A stretch of DNA of 64,000 bases. It comes from an uncultured Paenibacillaceae bacterium (lineage in GTDB: Bacteria > Bacillota > Bacilli > Paenibacillales > K13). The position numbers were made by a program, and so were the translations under genes. Positions 16,934-25,354 of the stretch are shown in pieces. The notes beneath the pieces are model-generated. The model was given only the letters and a program-made list of their open reading frames with translations. It had not been told where the DNA came from and ran no database searches. The stretch's first letter is position 1. Every line of letters begins with the position of its first letter. The stretch spans positions 1 to 64,000 of the forward strand of contig CAJXLT010000004.1 of NCBI GenBank assembly GCA_913056365.1, in the 5' to 3' direction.

Positions 16934-16978
16934 TTGACAAAATGAATGGGGAAGTTTAATATTTGCTTATCGATAAGC
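16934..16978 (+). promoter_or_regulatory. Promoter and LacI-type operator of GH130 gene 1
   Basis: -35 TTGACA (16934-16939), 17-bp spacer, -10 TAATAT (16957-16962). The perfect 14-bp palindrome GCTTATCGATAAGC (16965-16978) follows directly, sharing its TTATCGATAA core and its place with the site before the epimerase gene. Confidence 0.75.
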
Positions 16979-17030
16979 TAATTATTCAGCAGCAAACATG
17001 GATTTATCAGTGGAAAGGTGGAATTAAGAC

Positions 17031-18209
17031 ATGGTTCATAGCAAATATGAGGAATTGCTTAAGCAACAGGAACAATTGTTGAGCCGACCGAACAAAGTGA
17101 AGTCTGATTCGTATAACGGGATCTATGAGCGATATGAATATCCCGTGCTTACGCGCCATCATGCACCGATCCATTGGCGCTTTGACTTGAATGAGGAGAC
17201 GAACCCGCATTTCATGGAGCGGATCGGCGTGAACGCTACGCTCAATCCAGGCGCGATCTATCTGAATGGCAAGTACTATATGGCTGTCCGCACAGAGGGA
17301 CTGGACCGTAAGTCCTTCCTAGCGATCGCCGAGAGCGATAACGGCATTGACAACTTCCGATTCTGGGATTATCCGATGACTTGGGACGATATCGAGAAGG
17401 AAGAGACGAATGTGTACGATATTCGACTAGTGCAGCATGAGGACGGCTGGATCTACGGTGTGTACTGCTCTGAGAGCAAGGACCCGGATGCGCCGCCACA
17501 CGATACATCGAGCGCTATAGCGCAGGCAGGAATTGTGCGGACGAAGGACTTGAAGACATGGGAACGTCTGCCTAACCTGAAGACGCCTTCCCCGCAACAA
17601 CGCAATGTCGTCCTGCATCCGGAATTTGTCGATGGCAAGTATATGTTCTACACTCGTCCGCAGGATGGATTCATCTCGACAGGCACAGGTGGAGGCATAG
17701 CCTACGGCTTCAGTGACAGTATGGAACAGCCGGAGGTGAAAGAGGAGAAGGTCATTCACGGACGGCGATATCATACGGTGTATGAAGCGAAGAACGGGCA
17801 AGGACCGGCTCCGATCAAGACAGATCGCGGCTGGATTCACATTGCGCACGGTGTGCGCAACACCGCAGCAGGACTGCGCTACGTGCTATACGTATTCGCA
17901 ACTAGCCTGGAGAAGCCTTGGGAAGTAATCGCGATACCGAACGGGCACTTCATCTCGCCGTATGATGAGGAACGTGTCGGGGACGTCAGCAATGTGATCT
18001 TCTGTAACGGGGCTGTTGTCAATGAGAAGGATGAAGTATTCATCTACTATGCTTCCAGTGACACGAGATGTCATGTGGCGACGACCACGCTGGAACGTCT
18101 AGTTGACTATACCTTCAACACGCCTGAGGATCAATTCCGCTCCTTGCCGAACGTTGCCCAGCGGTCTGAATTGATTCGCAACAACCTGAAATTATTGGGC
18201 AAAGCTTAA
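17031..18209 (+). CDS. GH130 4-O-beta-D-mannosyl-D-glucose phosphorylase
   Basis: A 392-residue cytoplasmic GH130 subfamily 1 enzyme. It splits beta-1,4-mannosyl-glucose with phosphate to alpha-mannose 1-phosphate and glucose. The match to characterised Bacteroides MGP as I recall it is extensive: [59 protein letters not shown] with the catalytic Asp in [19 protein letters not shown], and [14 protein letters not shown]. Its substrate is the product of the 2-epimerase at 10544, and both genes carry the same operator, so they form a two-step mannobiose pathway. Confidence 0.9.
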   Translation: MVHSKYEELLKQQEQLLSRPNKVKSDSYNGIYERYEYPVLTRHHAPIHWRFDLNEETNPHFMERIGVNATLNPGAIYLNGKYYMAVRTEGLDRKSFLAIAESDNGIDNFRFWDYPMTWDDIEKEETNVYDIRLVQHEDGWIYGVYCSESKDPDAPPHDTSSAIAQAGIVRTKDLKTWERLPNLKTPSPQQRNVVLHPEFVDGKYMFYTRPQDGFISTGTGGGIAYGFSDSMEQPEVKEEKVIHGRRYHTVYEAKNGQGPAPIKTDRGWIHIAHGVRNTAAGLRYVLYVFATSLEKPWEVIAIPNGHFISPYDEERVGDVSNVIFCNGAVVNEKDEVFIYYASSDTRCHVATTTLERLVDYTFNTPEDQFRSLPNVAQRSELIRNNLKLLGKA

Positions 18210-18264
18210 TTCGAACATCGGTACACGGAACAAAGAACTACCTCGAAGCATGAGCTGTGATAGG

Positions 18265-18320
18265 CTCCCCTCCAAGTAGACACCTGAAATAATTCAGGAC
18301 TACATGGAGGGGAGTTTTTT
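18265..18320 (+). terminator. Terminator of GH130 gene 1
   Basis: CTCCCCTCCA (18265-18274) pairs perfectly with TGGAGGGGAG (18305-18314), with an inner CCTGAA/TTCAGG hairpin, then six T. Confidence 0.9.
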
Positions 18321-18470
18321 ATTGTTTTATAACGTTAGGTATAAGAATATATTAGTATCTAACAAAGTTAGCGTAACTTAAATGAGAATGCGTGTTCCGC
18401 TGCGTCTTGTTTGCAATGTCTGAATTTATGCAAGCGGATACAATTAGCAAACAACATGCAAAAATTATCG

Positions 18471-18497
18471 TTGACACGTAAGCGTTGTCATTATACA
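18471..18497 (+). promoter_or_regulatory. Promoter region of transporter 2 with a cre-like site
   Basis: TTGACA (18471-18476) with a TATACA (18492-18497) at a short 15-bp spacing. CGTAAGCGTTGTCA (18477-18490) between them fits 13 of 14 positions of the cre pattern, which would place CcpA on the core promoter. A degenerate relative of the LacI-type operator (TTAACCGATAAACTT) follows near 18511. Confidence 0.6.
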
Positions 18498-18543
18498 ATT
18501 GACCTGTAACTTAACCGATAAACTTATTTGGAGGGGGATTCGC

Positions 18544-19914
18544 ATGAGAGGCAAGAAGTTTTGGTTAGTAGCATTAACTTTAGTATTTGTTTTGAGCCTG
18601 TTAGCTGCGTGTGGTGGCAATAACAATGCTAACCAACCTGCTAACAATGGCGGGAACAATGCATCTGCTAACAACGGAGGCAACGCAGGCGGCGCGGATG
18701 AATCAGCACCTGAAGAGATTAGTGGAGATATTACGGTCATTACACACAGAACGGATATTGTTGATTCCGTATTCAAGGAAGAATATCTTCCTCGCTTTCA
18801 AGAGCAATATCCGAATGTCAATGTAAGCTTCGAATCGATTACAGATTACGAAGGTCAAATTAAGATTCGTATGAATACTGAAGATTACGGTGATGTATTG
18901 AACATCCCGAACGATATTGTGCCAGAGGACTTGCCGAACTTCTTCGAGCCGCTTGGCAGCTTGGAGGAATTGGAGCAAAACTATCAATTTGTTCATGAAC
19001 AGCAATATGATGGTATAAGCTACGGTATGCCAACTACGATCAATGCATCCGGTATCGTATACAATAAGCGTGTATTCGAAGAGGCGGGCATTACAGAGTT
19101 ACCTGATACACCTGAGAAGTTCCTCGAAGCGATGCACATGATCAAAGAGAACACAGATGCTATTCCTGTGTATACGAACTATGCAGCAGGTTGGACGTTA
19201 GGCTGGGGTGACGCAATGGTGCCGATTTCCGGTGATCCGGATTATACGAACCATATACTCGTTAGAGAAGAAGATCCTTTCTCCGCTGACAAGCCGCTGC
19301 ATGTGATTTATAAGCTGATGTATGACCTTGCTGATCAAGACTTGATCGAAGAAGATCCGACGACTACCGATTGGGAAGGCTCTAAGCCGATGATCGCGAA
19401 TGGTGAGATTGGCGTCATGTTCCTCGGCTCTTGGGCAATTACACAAATGCAAGACTTCGCGGATAATCCGGATGACATCGGATTCATGCCATTCCCTGCT
19501 AATGTAGACGGACAAGTGTACTCCCGCGCAGGCGGTGATTATAAGATGGCTGTCAATGTCCATTCGGAGAATAAAGAAGCTGCTAAAGCATGGATCTTCT
19601 GGTTCGCGAATGAGTCTGGCTTCGCAGAATCGCAAGGCGGTATTTCCGCACTGAAAGGTGCGCCAATGCCTCCTGCATTGCAAGCATTCGAAGAACTGGG
19701 TGTAGAGCTTCTCTCGGAAACACCTGCTAAACCTGAAGAGAATGGTTGGTTAACACAGATCGACAACATGTCGGAAGTTGGCTTGAATCAGCCGAACTTC
19801 AAGCAGCGCATTATTGAAGCGGGTGTTGGCAACCGTGATGAGTCGATTGATGATATCTTCGCCGACCTGAACGATAGATGGAATGAAGCGATGCACGAAG
19901 TAACGGGTCAGTAA
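18544..19914 (+). CDS. Sugar ABC transporter substrate-binding lipoprotein 2
   Basis: Start ATG 18544 has a GGAGGGGG ribosome site; the frame extends to a TTG at 18499 without one. The 456-residue lipoprotein (lipobox LLAACG) has an Asn/Gly/Ala-rich linker and the family 1 solute-binding fold. It parallels binding protein 1 throughout (ITVITHRTDIVD, INIPND-type loop, GVMFLGSWAI, GGDYKMAVNVHSENKEAA), with an ending NLN...VTGQ alike. Its codon use is less GC-rich than that of copy 1. It pairs with the permeases at 20048 and 20980. Confidence 0.9.
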   Translation: MRGKKFWLVALTLVFVLSLLAACGGNNNANQPANNGGNNASANNGGNAGGADESAPEEISGDITVITHRTDIVDSVFKEEYLPRFQEQYPNVNVSFESITDYEGQIKIRMNTEDYGDVLNIPNDIVPEDLPNFFEPLGSLEELEQNYQFVHEQQYDGISYGMPTTINASGIVYNKRVFEEAGITELPDTPEKFLEAMHMIKENTDAIPVYTNYAAGWTLGWGDAMVPISGDPDYTNHILVREEDPFSADKPLHVIYKLMYDLADQDLIEEDPTTTDWEGSKPMIANGEIGVMFLGSWAITQMQDFADNPDDIGFMPFPANVDGQVYSRAGGDYKMAVNVHSENKEAAKAWIFWFANESGFAESQGGISALKGAPMPPALQAFEELGVELLSETPAKPEENGWLTQIDNMSEVGLNQPNFKQRIIEAGVGNRDESIDDIFADLNDRWNEAMHEVTGQ

Positions 19915-19949
19915 TTAAACTAAATACAAGAAAAAAGTTTCAAATAATG

Positions 19950-19978
19950 AAGGGAAAGCGCATAAGGCTCTTTCCCTT
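19950..19978 (+). terminator. Intra-operon hairpin after binding protein 2
   Basis: AAGGGAAAG (19950-19958) pairs with CTTTCCCTT (19970-19978), followed by a T-rich stretch. It is a likely partial terminator or message-stabilising hairpin, at the same place as the one in the first transporter operon. Confidence 0.6.
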
Positions 19979-20047
19979 TGTTTTCCTGTTCCTGGCATCT
20001 AAGACGCTACTACTAGATACCGGACCTTGGATATGGAGGGATCATCA

Positions 20048-20977
20048 TTGTCCAACACGTTGAAAGAAAGAGGGAACGGCGGATCGCGATTCGCGTTGTC
20101 CTTTTCCAGCTTAAGCTATAAAGCCCAGCGGCGAGTCATTATTATTTTATTTTCCATTCTCCCCCTGGCACTCTTGGCGACATTCTCATACTTGCCGTTG
20201 TATCGCATGGTATATTACAGCTTCTTCAGCTGGAACGGCTTCAGCAAAAACCTGAATTTTGTCGGACTAGAAAACTATATGACGATCTTCACACGTCCTG
20301 AATATTTCAGTGTGTTCAAGGTCAGTCTCTACTACTTCTTCGCTACTTTCATCCAGATGGGGCTGGCTTTGTATTTTGCTACGATTCTGACCTTTAAGAT
20401 ACGGGGTAAGAACTTCTTTAAGGGTGTTTTGTTCTTCCCGTTCCTGTTGAATGGGGTCGCGATTGGCTTTATCTTCATGTACTTCTTCCGTCCGGACGGC
20501 ACACTGGATGCCTTGTTACATGTGTTTGGTCTAAGTGAATTCATCCAACTGTGGCTCGGTAATCCGGATCTTATTAATATCTCCTTAGCAGGAACATCCG
20601 TATGGAGGTATATGGGCTTTAACTTTATTATCTTCTTAGGAGTTATTTCTTCGATTCCAAGAGATATCTATGAGGCTGCGGATATAGATGGGGCCAATCG
20701 CTGGCACCAATTCCGATATATTATCGTTCCGAGCATTCGCCGGATTATTGAGCTGAACGTCATTCTGTCGATTAGCGGGGCGATTGCGGTATTCGAAATT
20801 CCGTACATTATGACTGGCGGGGCGAACGGCAGTAAGACGTTCGTTATTCAGACCGTCGATACGGCTTTCAAGTTCGGAAAGTTTGGTCTAGGTTCGGCAA
20901 TGGCGGTCGTGCTGTTGATAATCGTCATTATTGTGACGTTGCTTCAGAATAAACTGTTCAAGGAGAAGGGAGCCTAA
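20048..20977 (+). CDS. Sugar ABC transporter permease 2A (MalF type)
   Basis: TTG 20048 is chosen as start: GGAGGG (20035-20040) lies 7 nt upstream, and from here the protein is 309 residues, exactly as long as its paralogue at 14524, with the first residues in register (SNTLKERGNGG against DSTVNKRHGDG). The in-frame upstream TTG 20027 and ATG 20033 lie before or across this ribosome site. Six membrane helices and the coupling loop YEAADIDGANRWHQFRYI are conserved. Confidence 0.9.
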   Translation: MSNTLKERGNGGSRFALSFSSLSYKAQRRVIIILFSILPLALLATFSYLPLYRMVYYSFFSWNGFSKNLNFVGLENYMTIFTRPEYFSVFKVSLYYFFATFIQMGLALYFATILTFKIRGKNFFKGVLFFPFLLNGVAIGFIFMYFFRPDGTLDALLHVFGLSEFIQLWLGNPDLINISLAGTSVWRYMGFNFIIFLGVISSIPRDIYEAADIDGANRWHQFRYIIVPSIRRIIELNVILSISGAIAVFEIPYIMTGGANGSKTFVIQTVDTAFKFGKFGLGSAMAVVLLIIVIIVTLLQNKLFKEKGA

Positions 20978-20979
20978 GC

Positions 20980-21813
20980 ATGGAGAAAGCCAAATCTATA
21001 TTTTTTGCTGTCTTGAAGTATGGTTCGCTGCTGCTTGGGTCCTTCGCGGCATTGATGCCGCTTGTCGTCGTCTTGTTCACTTCGATGAAATCGCGGGATG
21101 AAATGGCGAATACGAGCGCGCTGACGCCGCCCGAGAACTGGTTGAACTTTGACAATTACACGAAGGCGTTCGTTGACGGGAAAATGTTAGTCGGTTTCAT
21201 GAATACGACGTTCATATTGACAATTTCTATCGTGGGAGCGATTTTGCTCGGGACGATGATTGCGTATATTTTGAGCCGATTTGACTTTCGCGGCAAGAAC
21301 ATCATCATGGCGCTGTTCCTGTTCGCAGTCTTGATCCCGGGTGTAACGACCCAGGTGGCAACGTTCCAGATCATTAACGAATTGGATCTGTTCAATACGC
21401 GCGGCGCTGCAATCTTACTATTCATGGGCACGGATATTATATCGATCTATATATTCATCCAGTTTATCAACCAAATATCGAATCAACTGGATGAGTCAGC
21501 GATGCTGGACGGTGCTTCGTACATTACGATCTTCACCAGAATTATTATGCCGCTGCTTAAACCAGCGATTGCGACAGTGTTCATCGTGAAGGGTGTCAAC
21601 ATCTACAACGACTTCTACATTCCGTTCCTGTATATGCCCAAGGAAGGACTACAGGTCGTATCAACGGCTCTGTTCAAGTTCAAGGGACCGTACGGGACGC
21701 AGTGGGAGATCATCAGTGCAGGGATTATGATCGTCATATTGCCGACACTTGTCGTCTTCTTGTCCCTACAGAAATACATCTACAACGGGTTTACGCAAGG
21801 CGCTGTGAAGTAA
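20980..21813 (+). CDS. Sugar ABC transporter permease 2B (MalG type)
   Basis: A 277-residue CUT1 permease two bases after the stop of its partner. The coupling loop DESAMLDGASYITIFTRIIMP and the C-terminal FTQGAVK match the paralogue at 15461 nearly exactly, so the second importer is a duplicate of the first. An ATPase is again absent. The GH130 gene 2 follows after 141 bp. Confidence 0.92.
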   Translation: MEKAKSIFFAVLKYGSLLLGSFAALMPLVVVLFTSMKSRDEMANTSALTPPENWLNFDNYTKAFVDGKMLVGFMNTTFILTISIVGAILLGTMIAYILSRFDFRGKNIIMALFLFAVLIPGVTTQVATFQIINELDLFNTRGAAILLFMGTDIISIYIFIQFINQISNQLDESAMLDGASYITIFTRIIMPLLKPAIATVFIVKGVNIYNDFYIPFLYMPKEGLQVVSTALFKFKGPYGTQWEIISAGIMIVILPTLVVFLSLQKYIYNGFTQGAVK

Positions 21814-21954
21814 GGAATAAGCGCACAGCAGACGGGATGAGCGCAAGCCATAAGTATGGTGTAATCCATCATGGCGACGCCTCCCGTCTATTTTATGTCG
21901 ACAGTTTTGCGCGCGTTATCAGCATGTAAATATAGCGAATAAAGGAGATTGGAC

Positions 21955-22989
21955 ATGACCGATTCAACTAATGAAGTGAAGATCATAGGAAATTCCCTTC
22001 CGAACATGCCGTGGCAAGAGAAGCCGGAAGGGTATCACGGCCCGGTATGGCGCCATTCTGCTAATCCAGTTATTGAACGCAATCCGGTGAAGGGAATCGC
22101 GCGCATCTTCAACAGCGCTGTTGCTCCATACGAGGGCAAGTTTGTCGGCGTCTTCCGCGCTGAGACCGTGAACGGTCGCCCGCATCTGCATCTTGGCTGG
22201 AGTGACGATGCACTTAATTGGGACATTGCAGAAGAGCGCATTCCGTTCGTGGATGAGAACGGTGAGAGCTATATGCCCTTGTATGCATACGATCCGCGGC
22301 TGGTGAAGGTGGAGGACACTTACTACATTATATGGTGTACAGACTTCTATGGCGCCGCTCTTGGTCTTGCGAAGACGAAGGACTTCAAGACATTCGTTCG
22401 ACTGGAGAATCCGTTCCTTCCGTTCAACCGCAACGGCGTGCTGTTCCCGAAGAAGATCAACGGAAACTTCGCCATGCTGTCACGTCCGAGCGACAGCGGG
22501 CATACACCGTTCGGCGATATCTTCCTCAGCGAAAGCCCGGATTTGTACTATTGGGGCAAGCACCGTCATGTGATGAGCAAGGGCGGTCATGGCTGGTGGC
22601 AAGCCTTGAAGATCGGAGGCGGTCCAGCTCCAATTGAGACATCGATCGGCTGGCTCATGTTCTATCACGGCGTCACGCAGACTTGTAATGGATACGTCTA
22701 CAGTATGGGCTCCGTCATTCTGGATAAGGATGAGCCGTCCAAGGTGAAGTACCGCTGCCAGAATTATGTGCTGACACCAGAGGAATGGTACGAGGAGAGA
22801 GGCTTCGTTGACAATGTGATCTTCCCTTGTGCGACGTTGCACGATGCGGACACGGGGCGCATTGCCATCTACTACGGTGCGGCAGATACGTATGTTGGCC
22901 TTGCCTATACTACAGTAGAGGAAATTGTGGCGTATACGATCGAGCATCATGAGGCTATAGGTGATGATGCGAAGCCGGGCAGATTGTAG
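21955..22989 (+). CDS. GH130 beta-1,4-manno-oligosaccharide phosphorylase
   Basis: ATG 21955 has AGGAGA (21943-21948) 6 nt upstream; a TTG at 21949 is too close. The 344-residue enzyme belongs to GH130 subfamily 2, which removes mannose from the non-reducing end of beta-1,4-mannan oligosaccharides with phosphate to give mannose 1-phosphate. Seen: GIARIFNSAVAPYEGKFVGVFR, YAYDPRLVKVEDTYY with the catalytic Asp, KTKDFKTFVR, GNFAMLSRPSD, GGGPAPIETSIGWLMFYHG, and IYYGAADTY near the end. It fits between importer 2 and the mannobiose enzymes: longer chains are shortened to mannobiose for the epimerase/MGP pair. Confidence 0.88.
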   Translation: MTDSTNEVKIIGNSLPNMPWQEKPEGYHGPVWRHSANPVIERNPVKGIARIFNSAVAPYEGKFVGVFRAETVNGRPHLHLGWSDDALNWDIAEERIPFVDENGESYMPLYAYDPRLVKVEDTYYIIWCTDFYGAALGLAKTKDFKTFVRLENPFLPFNRNGVLFPKKINGNFAMLSRPSDSGHTPFGDIFLSESPDLYYWGKHRHVMSKGGHGWWQALKIGGGPAPIETSIGWLMFYHGVTQTCNGYVYSMGSVILDKDEPSKVKYRCQNYVLTPEEWYEERGFVDNVIFPCATLHDADTGRIAIYYGAADTYVGLAYTTVEEIVAYTIEHHEAIGDDAKPGRL

Positions 22990-23127
22990 TGGTTGATCGT
23001 GCTTCAAGTGTTGTCGGGATTAGACAATAATTCTCGAATTAGAGAGGTTTTCGTAGAATTATGTCGAATATGAGTATATACTTCTAATTAGGATGTATGA
23101 ATCCAAGACAACGCTTTGAGGTGCGGA

Positions 23128-25035
23128 ATGAGTCGTAAGCTAAAGTATATGATAGCGTTCATGATGATGGTTGTACTGGCGAATGCTGTTTCGTTGGCAG
23201 CATTGGCACAAACCGAATCAGACGCTATTCCAATAGAGGAATGGGAAATGCTGTGGGAGCCGGCAGGCAGCAGCTGGTCAGTAGAGGATGTCAGGGACAG
23301 CCGAGAATGGTTTGCGGCTGGAACCGGACATCCTTTTCCTGCTATGCCTGAGGGGATTACAGATGGCTGGGTGCGGATCGAGCTGCCTGAGATGGGGGCG
23401 TATCGGACGCCTGGCTTATACTTCCCCACGATATATGGACATAACTTCGAGGTTTATCTGGCAGACAATATTATATACGAGACGTTCTGGAATTCGAATG
23501 TAGAGCGACATCAGTTCGTCCTCCCGCTCAATGGAAATGCAGGCGAACAGCAACTATATATGCGTATAGAGGGTGTGCTGGATCGTATTGGTTTTGACCA
23601 GAATCCACAGCTTGGGGAATTTCAGTCGCTGAATCAAGGCTACATTGGACGGAATATTCCCGATATGATATTGGCAGGAGGTTTTTTTTTCGTTGCCTGT
23701 ATTATGCTGGTCTGTGTTCTCTTCTTGAAGCGAGAACAACGAACTATTTGGCTATCCTTGGCACTTGTCATACTAAGCTCGGGACTGTTCATTGTCACTC
23801 ATTCCCGGTTTGTGTATGCTGCTTATGACCAATTTGCTACACTGCTAGGCACATTATTCGATCTGGCTATGATGACTTTCACCATATGCCTGACATTATT
23901 CGTCGAACAAATCATACAAGGGAAGTTTCGAAGAATCGTTCGTATCTACAGGATTATTCAGTCTTACTACGCATGTGTTTACTTTCTCGCGATGCTTGTC
24001 AATCTGATTTCAGACGGGCGCATGCATGATCTATACTTTTTCATTGCTGTTACGGTTATGAGTGTATTTCTACTTGTGCAGATGGGCATCCTTCTTACCG
24101 CTTCGATCACGCAAGCATGGAGGGGCAATAGGGAAGCGCAGCTGTTCTCAGCTGGTCTTGCCATATTCGGGGCACTTTCCATCATAGACTTGGTATTATT
24201 CACCGTTCGTGATATGAACTACGAGTTGGTGCTGTATAAATGGGGACTAGCTGGATTCATCATGGCGATGATCGTACTGCTATGCATGCGCCTTGCGAAC
24301 GATCATTCACGTCTGATTCGTTATTCGAAAGAACTCGAACTATTTAACAATCAACTGCAGCATTCGGAGAAGATGCAAATTATTAGCGAGCTGGCAGCCT
24401 CAGTCGCACATGAAGTACGAAATCCGCTACAGGTGACGAGAGGGTTTCTGCAATTGCTGCGTGTGAATACCACGGACAAGAAGAAGAAGTATCTGGACTT
24501 GGCGTTGGATGAACTCGATCGGGCGTCAGAGATCATCACGGATTTCTTGACCTTCGCGAAGCCTCAGCTGGATCAAGTGACAACACTCCATCTTGCTACA
24601 GAGATGAAGCACATCGAGGGCGTGCTACTTCCGCTGACTAACTTGCAGGGAGGTGAGCTCAAGAGTGAGATTGGAGATGATCTCTATATAAGAGGGAACT
24701 CGGCGAAATTCAAGCAGGCATTAATCAATATTATTAAGAACAGTGTTGAAGCGTTAACAGGCAAGGGGCAAATTCGAGTATTCGCAGAGAGGGAGATGAA
24801 TGACGTTATCATCGTGATTCGCGATAATGGAGAGGGGATGGATGAAGATACAGTTGCCAAGCTTGGACAACCATATTTCTCTACGAAAACGAAAGGAACA
24901 GGGCTTGGGCTGATGGTTACCTTTCGCATTATTGAAGTCATGGAAGGAACAATTAACTTCTCAAGCAAACTGGGCGTCGGTACGGAGGTCATTATTCGAT
25001 TCCCTTCTACATCATATGATCCAGGCGATGGATGA
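23128..25035 (+). CDS. 7TM-DISM sensor histidine kinase
   Basis: ATG 23128 with GAGG at 23118-23121; 635 residues. Order: signal/first helix (to about 33), extracellular sensor domain of the DISMED2 type (about 35-180), seven membrane helices (about 185-390), short coiled linker, dimerisation domain with phospho-acceptor His428 in VAHEVRNPLQVTRGFLQLL, and an ATPase domain with N box NIIKNSVEAL, G1 DNGEGMD and G2 TKGTGLGL. The kinase core resembles the sporulation/KinB-like class. No response regulator lies next to it, so it is an orphan here. DISM sensors often see carbohydrates, so a role at the mannoside locus is possible but unproven. Confidence 0.9.
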   Translation: MSRKLKYMIAFMMMVVLANAVSLAALAQTESDAIPIEEWEMLWEPAGSSWSVEDVRDSREWFAAGTGHPFPAMPEGITDGWVRIELPEMGAYRTPGLYFPTIYGHNFEVYLADNIIYETFWNSNVERHQFVLPLNGNAGEQQLYMRIEGVLDRIGFDQNPQLGEFQSLNQGYIGRNIPDMILAGGFFFVACIMLVCVLFLKREQRTIWLSLALVILSSGLFIVTHSRFVYAAYDQFATLLGTLFDLAMMTFTICLTLFVEQIIQGKFRRIVRIYRIIQSYYACVYFLAMLVNLISDGRMHDLYFFIAVTVMSVFLLVQMGILLTASITQAWRGNREAQLFSAGLAIFGALSIIDLVLFTVRDMNYELVLYKWGLAGFIMAMIVLLCMRLANDHSRLIRYSKELELFNNQLQHSEKMQIISELAASVAHEVRNPLQVTRGFLQLLRVNTTDKKKKYLDLALDELDRASEIITDFLTFAKPQLDQVTTLHLATEMKHIEGVLLPLTNLQGGELKSEIGDDLYIRGNSAKFKQALINIIKNSVEALTGKGQIRVFAEREMNDVIIVIRDNGEGMDEDTVAKLGQPYFSTKTKGTGLGLMVTFRIIEVMEGTINFSSKLGVGTEVIIRFPSTSYDPGDG

Positions 25036-25042
25036 CGTTGCA

Positions 25043-25288
25043 CTACCAACCGCTGCCTAGATTAGCGCTATCTGTATGCTTCAATGCTGTTGATGGTTTG
25101 GGCGGAATTACGAGGTAGAACTGATTCTCTGTTTCTTCGAGCGCCTGTAGTGCAATATGTGCAGGAATCTCAATCTCGAACGCTTCCTTCAGTGCCTTCT
25201 TCGCATCCGTGAGTAGAAGCTTCTTGAACGCAGGATCAGCCCAAGCCTTCTCGATAATTTGCAGGCGTAATTGTTCTTCTGTTGACAT
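25043..25288 (-). CDS. NHLP-leader-type RiPP precursor peptide
   Basis: An 81-residue peptide starting at ATG 25288 (GGGAG ribosome site upstream). It has the layout of nitrile-hydratase-like leader peptides: helical N-terminus, AWADPAFKKLLLTDAKKALK, then EIEIPAHIALQALEE and FYLVIPPKP. In this family the part after the leader is a short variable core; here it would be about 16 residues (STALKHTDSANLGSGW), with no Cys but with Ser, Thr, Lys, His and a terminal Trp. There is no obvious double-Gly cleavage site. It is the last gene of an apparent three-gene operon with the two upstream genes, ending 7 bp from the stop of the convergent kinase gene. The family call is confident; that it matures into a natural product is inference. 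Confidence 0.85.
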   Translation of the reverse strand: MSTEEQLRLQIIEKAWADPAFKKLLLTDAKKALKEAFEIEIPAHIALQALEETENQFYLVIPPKPSTALKHTDSANLGSGW

Positions 25289-25354
25289 AGCGTATGCATC
25301 TCCCTTGAAAGTTCCTGAATCTGCCTTGAGTGTAGCATGATATTTCGACAGAAT

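Larger units (their letters stand above)
16292..17030. other. Long intergenic region with local repeats and a promoter
   Basis: About 740 bp between the permease and GH130 genes. No supported coding frame is seen; short open frames lack ribosome sites. The right half holds repeats (16701-16890) and the last 100 bp the promoter and operator of the GH130 gene. Confidence 0.6.
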
